Assembly: GCA_014925825.1 (NCBI GenBank)
Contig: JACGCK010000051.1
Span: 229,285 to 293,284 of the forward strand
DNA from: Pholiota molesta
Taxonomy: Eukaryota > Basidiomycota > Agaricomycetes > Agaricales > Strophariaceae
Direction of reading: 5' to 3'
DNA length: 64,000 bases
In this document: piece by piece, positions 1 to 12,521 of the stretch
Layout of the letters: every line of letters starts with the position of its first letter
Numbering within the stretch: the first letter of the stretch is position 1
Notes under the pieces: model-generated
What the model was told of the DNA's origin: nothing
Database searches by the model: none
What the model saw: the letters and a program-made list of their open reading frames with translations, nothing else
Program-made: the position numbers and the translations under genes

Positions 1-1008
1 TCGCGTGGCAGATCTTCCGCGACAACGGCCTAAGAGGATTGTATCGTGGCTTGACTGCCACTGCGCTGAGGGACTGTGGCTATGGGGCTTATTTCGCTGC
101 TGTAAGTAGCTCAGCCCATTGTTTTTTGAGTATCCACTCTCGTTGTCTTCACTTCTCTGACCGTCATGTGCTCTACGCAGTATGAAGCTACTTGTCGTTA
201 CTTCTCCAACACGCCTTCAAGAACAGGGACAGATGTCTTCGCAGAAGTCGAGAATCAAGTTACCAATCTCTCGTGGCCCGCGCTCCTGTTGGCGGGCGGG
301 GTCGCAGGCGTTGGTAGGTTCCTCGGCTTGTTAATTCCTTTCACATGCTGAGATACGCTCTTTTTATTTTTCTACCCTTCACCGCCTCCTGCTTCCTCGT
401 GTATAGCTGGCTGGGTGGTCACCTTTCCCTTGGATGTTGTGAAGACGCGTGTGCAGGGCAGCCAGCCGGTATACGTTCCGATATCTACACATGCGCCCAC
501 ATTGGGCCCGGGACCGCGTATAGAAGCCCCTTCCAGTTCTGCTGGTCGTATTGCTGGAAACGGAACGGCGCAGGCGTCGCGTCTATTCGAAGGGACACCT
601 CTTCTACGGAGCGCAGGGCGCCACCTGAACGGCACCAATGGGGAACTTGAGGGCAGGATGAGAGACGTGAATCCGTACCGCTCAACGTGGTCGACTATCG
701 TCCACTCGTATCGGAACGAGGGGATGGGCGTGTTTTGGCGTGGATTGGCACCGACATTGATTCGGTGAGTGGTTCCGTTGATACGAGTTGAGGGATGGAT
801 GCCTGGGCTCTTGCGCAGTGGCCCCCGCAAGTTTTTGAGATGCAGCATTTTGCGCAGCGTGTTGTATGCTGTAGTGGATGGGATTCGTGGGCCGATGTTT
901 TTTTGATTGTGAGCTGACATGGCGTGATCGATTTTCTGCTCTAGAGCGATCCCGGTGAATATGGTGACATTCGCAACGTTCGAAGCTGTCGTGCATATGC
1001 TTTCATGA
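1..1008 (+). CDS. Mitochondrial carrier (SLC25 family), 3' part
   Basis: C-terminal part of a mitochondrial inner-membrane solute carrier; the 5' end lies outside the window. Exons read as 1-101, 181-313, 407-764 and 945-1008, all joined by GT..AG introns in a consistent frame. Visible are the end of one carrier repeat (FRDNGLRGLYRGL, then a GYGAYF segment) and the start of the third repeat with the signature PLDVVKTRVQ (P-x-D-x-x-K). A later piece reads GMGVFWRGLAPTLIR and the protein ends in a last helix, VNMVTFATFEAVVHML. A low-complexity loop of about 90 residues rich in S, G and R separates the third-repeat signature from its second half, which is longer than in most carriers. The substrate cannot be decided; the GYGAYF segment resembles amino-acid or carnitine type carriers, but that is inference. 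Confidence 0.85.
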
Positions 1009-2017
1009 AAGGGGACGATTAACGATCGAACGACTCGGGTTAAATTCTAGAGCTGGCCTGGCTGCTGGACATTGTGAATTTGTGATCGATAACGAATTGG
1101 TCGATCTGTAAAATAGAAGATGGAAGATGGGAAATGGATGGAAGGTAGAAGATAGAAGACAAAGACAGAAGGTATGAAGGTCCGCCATGCCCACGACACG
1201 ATTCACGAAAGGATGCCCGCCGGGAACATGAATGGCAAATAGAGATCAGAGACCATAATAGATTCTCGAGCATTTACGGTCGTAATTCAAGAGAAGGCTT
1301 GGACTGTCGGTGAATTGGATACATACTTTGCGGCGTTTTTATTAAATTATTTGGCAATATGGGCGATGTGCATCGACACGAGGGCCACACGCGCTATCTA
1401 TCTCCTATTTCGCACATCGACGGGTTGGAACTGTGTTTATGCGTCCAAAGTGATCAGTGCTGAAAATAGTCGATAATGACTTACGTCTATGCACTTATAC
1501 TTAGAGCCTACATACTTGTTCTATTTGTTGTTCATTCAATTCTAGGCCGCCGTAAAAAAAAGGCAATGACGCTTGCTATGACGCTAGTTTTCCATTGCCC
1601 GTGTCTGAAGTTGTGGCATGTTTTCAGATGTCATGTCATAACTTGATTGAACTGTTCTCGTGAGCGGCGACGACCCACATATGACATTTGCATGTTCTGG
1701 ATTATTTAATTTAGGATGCCTGTCTGACCTCTGATTTATGATGTGCAGCAAATGAGGACGAGCCGGTGCAAGAGTGTCACTTGGGTTTGGAAAAGACGGT
1801 TTGAGTCGTCTGTATGAAAGTTAGGAATCTTTTGAAGAGTACGGAATTCCCCAAGAGGCGCGTCGAAGTGGCAGGCCTGGGATTGGAATTATCTGTGGCG
1901 CTTACAGATTCTTATGTTGGAACGACATCTGCAGGCTGGTAATTCGATACGGGTAGCCTATGCATATGTAAATGTGCGTCTCTACATGCCTCAGAAGTTA
2001 CTATACTTTTCACCTGC
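1009..2017. other. Intergenic, no gene seen
   Basis: About 1 kb after the carrier stop codon. It is AT-rich, with purine-rich runs near 1120-1180, and has no open frame with splice sites that I can support on either strand. Confidence 0.6.
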
Positions 2018-2589
2018 TCAACCAATTGAGGGGAGGAATATATGCAATTCCTGCTGAGAGATGCCTGCGGAATCTAGAGGATCAGCGCCGAGTGACAGAA
2101 CCTTAAACCTGCTTTCAGCAAACTCTCCCAAAGAATCGTTCGGAGTGCACTGCGGCAGTAACTGTGCGGAATGCGTGAGACGCAGCGGCCCTTGTCCAAT
2201 ATATTCGTGGATTTGACTGCGTATGTCCGATGCATGGTCAGAGGTATGTACTTCGGTAGTATACACGACTTCTGCGCGTGTGGGCCCGAAGCAACACCGC
2301 AAGAGGTGCGATGTGCTTGATTTATGGGTAAATTCTACTTACTTGTACTTATATATAATTCAAAGGAGGCTAATTACAGCTGATAGGTGCCATGTTTTCA
2401 ACAGCTGCGCTGGCCTCATAGTTTGCAATAATAAATATACGTGAGAATAGACACCCAGTTCGCGTAGACGGGGTTCCCCTTCCGCAATGGGTCGAGACTC
2501 GATGCTTGCGACGCAGATAATAACCTTGATTCATCAAACGCCGCCTCCTGAGCAGCATGGCTAACTATATCAATATCAAAGCCTGACAT
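2018..2589 (-). CDS. Possible small two-exon gene, unknown
   Basis: A weak candidate. An ATG at 2589 opens a frame starting MSGFDIDIVSHAAQEAAF that runs about 50 residues to a possible donor (GTATAT) near 2446. A second open frame resumes after a possible CAG acceptor near 2276 and ends at 2018. The second piece has ordinary amino-acid usage (SRFKVLSLGADPLDSAG) but matches nothing I know. There is no signal peptide or membrane segment. It may be chance open frames in an intergenic region. Confidence 0.2.
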
Positions 2590-3380
2590 GGTTGCATTTG
2601 TGTTGTGTGCGACGCTCTCTCCTTGCAGAGCGAACCATGGCAAGCGCCAGAGTGTCTAAGTTGTGAGCTGAGCGCTGATGCTTTCATTGACCATCTATGG
2701 TGATAATGATCAGCATAGATGTAAATTCAGGGAATCAGCGTCCACTTACAGGGAGTTCAATCGCACGCCAAGGAGAAACATCCCACTCCCGCGAAAGGCT
2801 CGACAATTCAATTTGGAGCATGGAGCAGACTGCATTCTTTATCGGCGCTAAAGATATACCTTGAAGCTCGCACAGGCTCGCACTGACCATTGGGTCCCAC
2901 ATCCGATTGGTTATTGGCTGTCGTATCTAACTCGGATCCCGCGACGACTCAGCTCGCGCGTAGGACGAATCGCGGTCTAGACCCTGGCCGCTTAGACGCT
3001 TCACCCAATCCTGTGTGAATTTGGTGTGAATCCCCGAGGCGCCCATGACACCGGTCCGATGCGGGCAGCGCGGTGCATGCGCACCTTTCTATCGTCCTTC
3101 CAAAGTATGGCGTCGTCATTAAATAATGCAGCAGGCTGCCGCATGGGCCTTCAAACTAGCGAGCGTATGTATGCACTACACACAAAAGCGTTCAGGCATG
3201 TCGTACTCATGAGAATACGGCCTTGACAAGCTCGTTACCGCCTGATCAAACGCGCTTTGATAACGACAAGCGGGGCACGTTGGTCTGCTCCCAGCCAGGT
3301 TAGGCGGATCGTTTGAATGAATATCTGAGACTAGGTACATATACGCGAATCGCCCTGCTGTAGCCTGCTGTAGCCCTGAG
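2590..3380. other. Intergenic, no gene seen
   Basis: No supported gene. Short open frames on both strands lack a plausible start and splice context. Confidence 0.5.
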
Positions 3381-3803
3381 TCAGCCTGAATGGGACCACT
3401 GAACAAAAGTGTCAAGACTCAAGTGTCGTCCTCCTGGACCCTTCGGGAGACCAGGGCGCGAATGGGAGCACGGAGAGTACCCGCTGCCATACAGAGAGCC
3501 ACTGCGTCCTCCAGCCAATGCCAGGGCTCGCGCTGCCACGGCGTTCACAGCGGCGCGCGAATCTTTGGTGTTTCGGTTTGACTGTGCGCCACAAGCCTTT
3601 GCGTGTTCGCTCAATATCTCTGGTAGCGTCGCAGCCTTTTCCTGATCCTGATCTGTCCGTGACGAAGAGTCTGCTGGCTGGCCGCAGCGGTTGTTTGCAT
3701 TTGCATTTTGTAATTCGGGCCGCGTCGTTTGCGCTTGTGACATTTGCAATCGGCGGGCTAGGACTGTCCAGACTGCAGCTATGGCTAGGCCTATTGAAAT
3801 AAT
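3381..3803 (-). CDS. Small single-pass membrane protein, 3' exon
   Basis: A last exon of about 140 residues on the minus strand. It follows a good acceptor (CTGTAG, 3804-3809) and opens with a hydrophobic stretch, IISIGLAIAAVWTVLARR, which reads as one transmembrane helix followed by arginines. The remainder is polar, with a Q/N-rich stretch, then a conserved-looking helix (RAAVNAVAARALALAGG) and a Gly/Ser/Pro tail. An in-frame TAG directly before the hydrophobic stretch is part of the acceptor, so an upstream exon is needed. A possible donor (CAG/GTAAAG) lies near 3982, but I cannot fix the start codon. Function unknown. The single-TM, soluble-tail layout recalls small mitochondrial or ER proteins, without a family match. 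Confidence 0.35.
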   Translation of the reverse strand: MISIGLAIAAVWTVLARRLQMSQAQTTRPELQNANANNRCGQPADSSSRTDQDQEKAATLPEILSEHAKACGAQSNRNTKDSRAAVNAVAARALALAGGRSGSLYGSGYSPCSHSRPGLPKGPGGRHLSLDTFVQWSHSG

Positions 3804-4286
3804 CTACAGACTTTAACCATGTTGAAGGATGAGACAGGTTGATGAGCGGCCGGTCAAGTTTCAGTTCGCGGTTGGGTATAGAGACAAAAGATAGAATTTT
3901 TTTGAGCCATTGCGCCTCAAGAATTCGAGAATCACCAACCAATCCAAAGATGGGCGCTAAAGGGCACGACTGATAATCTTTACCTGCGTCAAACTACAAA
4001 AACCATAACAATGACATTTTGCCTCCGATATAATACACGACATGAAAAGGTCTATATTTCACCGCGATCGCAGTGCATTTTGCGTTTCGTAAGTACATAG
4101 CTGGGTGGTGGTATACAAAGTGTGGGTGTGACGAGTGTGTGTGGAGGTGTGTGGCGAAATTCATACAAGTACACAGAGCGAGTGCCCAAAGATGCCAAGA
4201 AAAAGACTGCAAAGGTTAAAGATAAGAAAACAAACCAAGAAAAAAAGAAAGAAAAAAGAGAAAGACGAAGAGCAGAACTCCCGCAC

Positions 4287-6805
4287 TCAGACATCCATGC
4301 GGTCCTCATCGCTCTCCTCATCCAGCATGATCGCGTCCCCGCTCTCCCGCTGCGCCTGCGCGTAGAGCGCCTCGCGCTCCTTCGCGTCCTGCGTCAGGTT
4401 CGCGAGCGTGATCAGCGCCTCCGCGAGCATCGTCCCGATCTCCGCGATCGTGTCCTCCGTCGACGCCTCCGCGGGCGCGCCGCCGCGCACCCCCGCATCC
4501 GCCGGCGCGCTGGTGTCCATGACGTCCTCGTCCTCGTCGTCCGAGCTGTTTTCGGACGCGCTCTCGACCATGACCAGCTCGTCGTCCTCATCGTCGTCCT
4601 CCGGCGACGGCCCCGCAGCAGCCGCAGCAGCAGCGCCGCTCCTCTCAACCTCCCTTTCCCGCGCCTCCTCCTCCTTCTTCGCCACGAGCGCCTCGCGCGC
4701 CTTCTCCAGATACACGACCGCCACGCCGAGGGCCTCGCGCCCGTCCAGCGCCTCGTCGCACGCCCACACCGCCTCGTCCTTCTCCGCCTCTTCCAGCCGG
4801 CCCTCGATCTCCTCCGCCTTCGCCGCGCCGATCACGAGGTTCGCGCGCCCGCGCGCGAGCACGATCGCGCCGGCCCCCGCCCACGCACCGTACGCCGCCG
4901 CGTGCTCCGTGTTCGCCTCCATCTTCATCTGCGAGAGCACGCCGTCCGCGAAGCCCGCGAGCGAGGCGCGCGCGCTGGGGGAGGGGAAGCGCTCCGCGAC
5001 GTCGAGCACCTCGGACGCGATCGTGAAGAGCTCCTTCGCGCGCGAGAACGTCTCGCCCGGGAGGAGCGCCGAGGGCTCTGCGGCGGGCGTGTCTGCCTCA
5101 GGCTCCGGGTCCGGCGGCGCCGTTGCGGCGGCGGTGGGGCCACCGCTGCCTGCGTCCGGGGCCGCGGTGGCGGTGGCGGTGGCAGCGGTGGCCGCGGCGG
5201 CGGAATAGTACGCAGTGAGCGGGGGCGTGCATGTGAACACGGTCGGCAGCTCCTTGGTGGGCGGCGCGAACTTGCGCGCGCGCTGCGCGTGGTGCAAGGG
5301 GTGCGGCATGTGGAAGATGCCGCGCGAGAACTGGTCCTTCGCGATGAGCATCAGCTCGTCGGGCGTCGTGTTCGCGAGCGACATCCGCCCCGTGCGGGGC
5401 AGCCGCCGCTCGACGATGAGCGCGAAGGGCGACCCGGGCGGCCACGCGGGCTCGTCGGGCGTCCCGGCCTTGCTCAGCGGCACGCCGCCCATCGGGGGCC
5501 CGAAGGGCCCGGAGGGCATGGCGAAGGAGTACGCGGCGGTGATCTTCGCCATCGGGTCGAGGTCCGGGGGCGCTGCGGGTCTGCCCTCCGCCTCCTTCTG
5601 GCGCGCGAGGGCCTCGTGCGTGAGGCACACGAGCGTGCGCCCCCAGACGACGGCCATGCGCCAGTCCTCCGGCGCGTTGGGGCAGCCGCGGCCGCTCGTG
5701 CGCACGGGCAGGTTCTCGCCGATCTCGAAGACGTCGACGGCGGAGAGCCAGTATGGGACGGGGGTGCTCGGCTCGCCCTCCGCTGCCAGGGTCGGGTCCT
5801 GGTCGATCAGGTTCCCGAAGAAGAACAGGGTCGTGCCGAGGATGGTGTAGAACGCGCTCGACAGGTCTTTGCATTTGCTGCAGAGCACAGAGGGTCAGTC
5901 ATGGGGGGGTGAGCACGGGCATGGGGATAGTGCGCACCATTTCTTGGGGGCTTCCACTACCTTCGTAAGACTCCGCGCCTTTGCCAGACGCTCCTTCTCG
6001 CTCTGTGGGGGATACAGTGGGGGGCGGTCGGCGAACCAGTCGCGGATCAGGCGCTGCTCAGGCGGGGTCTGCGGGTTGGCCTTCGGCGGGTCGGGCAGCG
6101 CGGGCGCCGCATAGACGATCGAGGGGTCGTAGTACAGCCGCATGAACCGGTGGCACTCGTGGATCACCCCGCGCAGCAGCAGGATCGCCTCGTCCGGGCG
6201 CTGATCTGCAGCACAGACCGTCAGCAACAGACACACCGTAAAGGGTCGCGGCGGCGCGGCGGCGGATCGGGGGACTCACTCTCGTAGATCTCGGCGGCCT
6301 TCGCGAAGAGCTCCTTCAGGTCCTCCCAGTCCTCCTGGTCGCAGGTGGCGCGGTCTGCGGCGGGCGGCGCGACGCCGGGCCCGGCGGTGGAGGTGGTGTC
6401 CATGATCTTGGAGCGGGTGATCCACTTGCTGAGGCGCTCGGGGTGGGGGCTGCACTGGCGCGAGTAGTCCCAGTACTGGACCTCGTCGTCGGAGGTGGGC
6501 GGGGTGTCGGAGGCGAGGCGGCGGCGCTTGCGGGAACCGGCGCTGGAGTCGGAGTCGTAGGCGGAGGGGGCGTCGTCGAGGGGGTCGAGGAGGTCGGCGA
6601 GGTGGTGGTGGTGGTGGTGGGAGCAGGCTGCCAGGGGCTGGTCCCGCTTCTGGGACGGGTGACTTTTCTCAGGGGCGTGATTGGCCGGACGCGGCGCGGC
6701 GGTTGCCCGGGCCCTCCACAGGCCGCGGGGGCGCTGGGGGGCATGGGTGCTCGCTGTGGCGGACGACGAGGAGCAGCAGGTCATGGCAGGCATGGGGAGT
6801 GGCAT
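4287..6805 (-). CDS. Nuclear TPR-like protein of the Ett1/Nro1 family
   Basis: Three exons: 6805-6280, 6205-5938 and 5877-4287, giving about 800 residues. Splicing restores the frame exactly, for example KCKCKDL across the second junction. The N-terminal 150 residues are disordered, with a run of histidines and a basic KRRR cluster that could be a nuclear signal. The helical core starts at DWEDLKELFAKAAEIYE and continues with a RGVIHECHRFMRLY motif, a TTLFFFGNLI helix and DVFEIGENLPVRTSGRG, and ends in long alpha-helical, acid-rich repeats with EDDDEDDE-type runs. This order fits the fungal Ett1/Nro1 family, known in yeast for translation-termination efficiency and in fission yeast as a nuclear regulator of the prolyl hydroxylase Ofd1. 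A TATATA element lies 26 bases upstream of the chosen ATG, so the true start may be further inside. GC content is very high across the third exon. A long antisense frame over the gene is a composition artefact. Confidence 0.65.
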
Positions 6806-6941
6806 TGGGTGCTAGACAGAGCTGGGCAGATATATACTATCGACATTTCCTACACCCCCCGTGCCGGCTCAGCTCTGGGCCCCTGGTTCGCCTGGAAACA
6901 GACCCCCGTCTAGGCCCAGCCAGTCCAGGCCCACGCTCTCG

Positions 6942-9900
6942 CTACATCCGCCGCCCTCCCTTGCCCCATTTCTCCCCCACGAACCCCGTCAGATACTCGT
7001 AGATCTCCCGCTGCGCCCCCCGCCGGCTGATGCTGTGGTCGCTGCGGGCCAGTCAGCATGCGCGCGCGCCCATTGGCTGACCGTCCCCACTCACCTGTCC
7101 GTGAACATCCTGAACCGGAAGTTGCGGATCCGCCCCCGCGTGAACATGTCCAGCAGGTGCGCCGAGTTCGCGTAGTGCACGTTGTCGTCCCCGCTCCCGT
7201 GCGCCAGCAGGAAGTCCACGTCCTTGAACCCCGCCACGTCCGAGATCGACGCGTTCACGTAGCCGCCCGCGTTCAGACTCGGCAGGTTCATGTACCGCTC
7301 CGTGTATATCGAGTCTATTTCCAGCCCGTGTCAGTCAGCCATCGCCCATCAGCACCGCACGCAGCAGCGTTCGAGACCACCTACCGTATAGCCGCCAGCT
7401 CGTCACAGGCTGCATCCAGAAAACAAAAGACAATCGGAGAGTTAGCATACGATCGCGCGGCGCGTGACTTGGGAGAAAAGGGCTAGGCTCACCGCGACTG
7501 CCATTGCCAGCGAATGGATTTTCGCATTCGCTTCAACCACCTTGGAGCTCATAAATCCACCGTAAGACTAGAGAAACCAAAAAGCCCGTTAGACACATTC
7601 ACATCCACTCGCCCGAGGAGTGGAGAACTGAGAGCAACAAAGTAAACCGACGCACCCATCCCCATATCCCAATCCTTCTTTGATCGACGTATGGTTTCTT
7701 GGCCCAGACTCTGCGATGAAAGGGGAGTTAACTGTTAGCACCCGCGACCAATCAGATCCAACGACGGATAAACACGCCGCGTATGTATTTTGGAAAAACA
7801 AAAACCGGCAACACAGAATCCAGAACAATGATCACAAGCAGCTCATGGACAAAAACACGGCTGCAGAGACACGGAAGAAACGAAGGAAGGAGGAGCAAAC
7901 AAAGGCTGTGTTGCATCTGCAGCTCGGTTCGCCTGCGCAGCAAGTACCAAACCACACCCCCGACGCGAATAGGACGGATCCGAACCGGGGTAGATGCCTA
8001 GCCAACCACAGCGCGCGCCCGCCATCTAAATAAGGCACCCAACCAGCGACACGCCTGGACCCCGCACGCCTTACGGCACCTTTCCCCACTCCGCCAACCG
8101 AGAATAAACGCCAGCACCTGATGCGTCCACAACTGAACGGGTGCAGTCCCCAACACTGTCACAGCCGCGAGCAAAATCCAAGAGCGCACGCACGCTCAGC
8201 CAACCCGACCCACTGTGCGTCTGCGGCCTGGCTGGTCTGCGGGCGGATTTACGCGCATCCCAGACCGAAGCATCCCACACTATGTCGCGACCGCCCCGCG
8301 CACCTGGAGATGTCAGCCAGGTGATGTATTGCGTACTATTTTCCAGATATCCCAGATGCACAAGTTTATCTGCTTGTACATCTGCAAGCAACACCAACGG
8401 CGACACGCCCCGCATCGCATGCATGACACACGCCCCGAGGCGCCATGCCCGAGCGAGCCCAGGCCCCCCCTCCCACAAATAACGCGAGATGCGCAGACGC
8501 AGATAGTCGGCCAGACAGAAAGACAGACAGACAGACAGACAGAAGGGCGGCAAAACGGAATCACCGCCGAACCAAAGCAAAGACCCAAAAAAAGGATCGC
8601 CGCACCAAAATAACCAGAAGTGAAAACATCCCTCACACACCCACGGGCAAAAAGGTAAAATGCAAGAACCAGAAGCCGTCCCACATCCCACGCACGCACG
8701 CCGCCTCAACACCAAACCACCCAAAACACGAAGATCCCAAACCCAAAAACAAAACAAAAACAGCACTCACTTCGCCGCCGCGATCTGGTCCAGCGTCTCA
8801 TAAAAGCCCAGGTTGCCCTTGACCGTGTTCCTTAGCTTGCGCCCCTTGAACCCCGTCCCCCGCCCGTCGACCGTGACCGTGATGTACTGCTTGCCGCACG
8901 CCAGGAAGTCGTGCCAGTCGCGCGAGAACCGCACGTCGACCATCTGGCTGCCCGGCCCGCCGTAACTAGAGAGGGACATTGCATTGCCAAAATCGGAGGC
9001 GCGCGAGAAAGAAGAAGACGAAGGAAGACAGAACACGGAAACACGGAAAGCAGCCAGTCAAAACATGAGAAGGCGGTTGGGTTGGGTTGGCGCGGTGTGA
9101 ACGCGCGGTTATTAATCGGAGAAAAAGGTGCACGAAGAGGTAGATAGTACCCGACGGTCAGGTCATGCGAGCGAATGGATGTACAGGCAGTGCCGGGGTG
9201 GTGATGATGTGGCCACGGTCCGCGATAGGAGCAGGTATAAGATGAGTCCGAACGCGAAGTCGAGAGGAGCGCCACGGAATTCCGAGCGCGAGAGGTAGGT
9301 TGTTGGTATGATAAAACCGAGTAGCAGAGAGATGAATTTCATTCGGTGAGTTGATTGAATGATGGCGTTCATTAGCCGGCGAAAGCGCCATGTATTCATC
9401 CGACCAGGGTGGAGATGAACAGCCCAAGAACCAAGAACAACGCCATGATGAAAAGACGCCCAAGGAAGTCCGAGATGGTGAGGTAAGAGAAAACCGAGTG
9501 GATAAATCAGCACAGCGCCAAGGGTCAAGCTGAACTGAACAGCTACGTACACACGGAACAGGACGGGGTACTTGGTGCGCCCAGAGTCGTCCATCCGAGG
9601 CGGCCTGATTTCCTTTACGTTTAGTTCTATCAACAGTCAAGGCCGCGGAGGCAGGAGCGGGTCAGCCTCGCCATCTTTCATTGGCTGCACCGCAGCCAAC
9701 AATAACACTGGACGGACGACCCACCAAAACCGTCATTCACGAGCGTCGAATATAGCACTGTCGCAGCTTCGTATTGTTCCGTGACATTGGCCAGGCCTTC
9801 GTTCTTCTCAAGAACGTAGTCCAGCTCTACAAAACAAGTAATTGGAGAGCCAGGGTCAGCAAGGTTTTGGCGAGCCAAGAAAAGACTTTAGAAGGTCAAT

Positions 9901-12251
9901 GAAAGAGTACGCAAACGAAGCAGGCAATAACGAGGGCATAAGCACCCTTGGAAAACGCGCGGCAGACTCACCGGGCTTGTCTGCATGGACAACCTTCGTC
10001 CATGGCACGCTTGGCCCGTGATAATTTAGAACGTAGAACGCAGCACCAGGCGAGAATCGCGTCGAATAATATCCCGGCTTCGTGGTGTCCGTCAGGGATT
10101 TAGGCGCAACGGCTTTCGCGTCACTTGTAGTTGGTATCGGAACGGAATAGACGTGTCGCTCCGTGGAAGGCGTGGCTGCAGTGAAATATCTGTGGATGTA
10201 AGATTGACGTCATCAAGGGTCTGCAGGCCGTTATGCGGACACCGTGCAATGTGGACTTACACCAATCCTTTTGCTACATCAACACCAGAAATCCCACCAG
10301 TGACCTCCCATTCGCCCGACGTGAGGAAGCGAGGGGTGCTAGAATCTGCGGGGCTGAACAAGGCGATGTGGTTGTATCCTTCTGGTGTAGGCACAATATC
10401 CAGGTAGGCATTGGTGCCCGCGAATGCCGTGACACTAGCAGGTACAGGGTATATGTATTGGTCCTGAACCACAAACAAAGTATTAGAACACAACGGACGG
10501 AACAAAATGAAGATGCGCGAACATGATCAATCCAGCCATCATCGCCTTGCTCGCCGTTCTTTCCGAGCTTCCTGACGACCTTGCCTTGCGCGCGCGCCAT
10601 AAAGTTCTCCTCGCTCAAGTCGAACAAGACGACGCTTCCATCGTCTGCGTTCCTGTTAACCTCCTTCAGAATCAATGACGTGTTGCCGACCCAAGCAATT
10701 TCGGAAATGATACTGTCGTTGATAGGATGGCGGTTATCCCAATTGAGAGTGAGAGTCTCCTCTTCGGCAGGCAATCCTACAGCCGCGTCGTCCTCCAAGA
10801 ACCCAGCAAGGTCAAAGATATGGACTGAGACGAGGGGGTTGTTGTATCCTGGTTTGGGATACTTCATCACAACATCCGTCGTGTATGGGATGACGGCGTT
10901 CGAGTCCTCCGTTGGGTTGTAGATCGGGAATGTGAACTCAGGAACAGCGGTTTCATCAAACGCGAGGAAGGCAATTTTGGCTGAATCGGGCGACCACCAT
11001 AGAGCATAGTTTGCTCCGAAGATCTCCTCTTCATAGACCCAGTCTGGGACACCATGGAAGAGAGAAGCGTTGCCTGAGCTAGTAACGCGGATAGGGCTTG
11101 TGTTCGGTCTGTATCACGTCATTATAAAGCCATTCAATAAAAAATATGAAAGAGCACATACTCGGCAGAGGGTAGCACGTAGAGATCGTTGTCGGTAACA
11201 AAGGCAATAGCATTTCCTGTTGGCGACCATGTTGCATACGCAGTCTTAGACGGGGAAGAAGGGGGTATAATAGGGTATGTTGTCTTCTGCCCGATGTTGT
11301 GTACGTAGTAATTGCCATAACTGGACCAACGCCATTGCTGCGTGGACTCAGTTTGATGTATCATCAAACGACACTTGAAATTGCATACCTTTCTATAATC
11401 AGCCTTGACGAGTAGATATTTCATATCATCAGAAAGTTTCCATTCCGAAAAAAATAATGCATTTCCGTTTTCCTATGGGAAAGATTGAGGAAACATTCCA
11501 AGTAACATGACAAAATTTCTGGGAACGTACATCTTTTACATTCTCAATAGAAATGAGATTTGTTGTGACATTTGACTTAAGATCCACAAGTTTAATATAA
11601 CCATCTTCCGAAAGCGAAAATACGCCATCTCCAGCTGTGGTAACGATATTTATTAGATTATAGTTGCCTACAATGTAGTGTGTGTTACCTTCTGCGACCC
11701 AGTTCAAGTCAGGTCGCCGAGCCCAGAATGTACCGTTAAATACATGATCCATCGTAATGCGTTGTTGACCAGGCGAACGAAACGAGGTTCCAGAGTATGC
11801 GAAGCCAGCGAGGACGCCAATGAGGGTAGCCAACAACACTAAAGAGACGAGGAGGATGGCAAGCAAGCGCACAGAGGTATTTTTCTGCACGTACAATGTT
11901 TTCAAAGTCCAGACTGGATGAACAACGTTGGCAACGAACCTTGGATGTAACAGGGCTCCGATGCGGACTTGGTTCTCCTCTTTCTGCCCTCCCAGGCGAT
12001 GTGGGCAATGTTGGGCGACCACTGAGCAATGAAAAGCTCTCTGCGTCGTCCTCCATGCTATTCCTAACGGCTGGTCCATCCTCGTCGTCTGATTCTGAGC
12101 TTGGAGGGTCAAACGGTCCTTCGCCGTAATAAACGCTTGGGCGAATGATCAAGGGATCCACCAGGCCATGTTTGTTCGCCTGTGTCATTTCTGGAGCGCC
12201 CGAGGGACCTTCTGCGCGGTCTGAGTAGGGCGCATCGCCCGGTAGATTCAT
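6942..12251 (-). CDS. Dipeptidyl aminopeptidase, type II membrane (Ste13/Dap2 type)
   Basis: A serine exopeptidase (family S9B) that removes X-Pro/X-Ala dipeptides in the Golgi or vacuole. It has about 14 exons from ATG 12251 to TAG 6942. Domain order: a cytosolic N-terminal tail rich in S, D and E; one transmembrane anchor ([21 protein letters not shown], exon starting 11884); a beta-propeller with motifs such as [22 protein letters not shown] and [13 protein letters not shown]; then the alpha/beta-hydrolase domain ([25 protein letters not shown]). The catalytic triad is complete: Ser in GWSYGG (an intron falls exactly between W and S), Asp in HGSGDDNVH and His in DSDHSI. Two introns are far longer than the rest: 8966-9550 (585 bp) and 7711-8770 (1,060 bp). 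It shares an upstream region of 270 bp with the divergent SYS1 gene and ends about 140 bp upstream of the Ett1/Nro1-like start. Confidence 0.9.
8513..8543. repeat. (ACAG)n microsatellite inside a long intron
   Basis: A run of the tetramer ACAG, about six near-perfect copies, within the 1,060-bp intron of the dipeptidyl aminopeptidase gene. Confidence 0.85.
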
Positions 12252-12521
12252 AGTAAGCCGAGATAGACGGTAACAAGACCTGGAAAGCAAGAAAGCAGAA
12301 CAGAAGGAAGAGGTGAGGCCGGTGAGGACTTGACATGGGACAACCGCGTCTTGCGCCCATATATAAACCCTAACCCAAACTTGATGGCGGTAAGCACTGC
12401 CCCGCCAGGCCCGCCTGCGTTGCTTGCATTTCAACCTCGTTCCGCCTCCTCGTATTCCAATCGTATTCGTTCATGGAAACACGTTAAGCACTGGCTGCTG
12501 AAACCACAAGCATATACCTGA
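12252..12521. promoter_or_regulatory. Divergent promoter, peptidase / SYS1
   Basis: The 270-bp space between the two divergent start codons. A TATATAAA sequence at 12360-12367 lies 155 bp before the SYS1 ATG and about 109 bp before the peptidase ATG on the other strand. It reads as a TATA element toward SYS1. No other site was recognised. Confidence 0.45.

Noticed and set aside
4122..5912. 596-codon plus-strand open frame rich in Arg, Leu and Gly
   Set aside because: It is antisense to the Ett1/Nro1-like exon; its composition is the mirror of a very GC-rich coding strand, with no domain or start context.
8071..8766. 231-codon minus-strand open frame with Trp/Cys/Phe-rich sequence
   Set aside because: It lies inside the 1,060-bp intron and begins directly at its donor; composition follows the G/T bias of the strand, and the spliced protein is complete without it.
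9158..9640. 160- and 156-codon minus frames
   Set aside because: Only the first part near 9,551-9,630 is a real exon (PVLFRV); the rest is read-through into the 585-bp intron.
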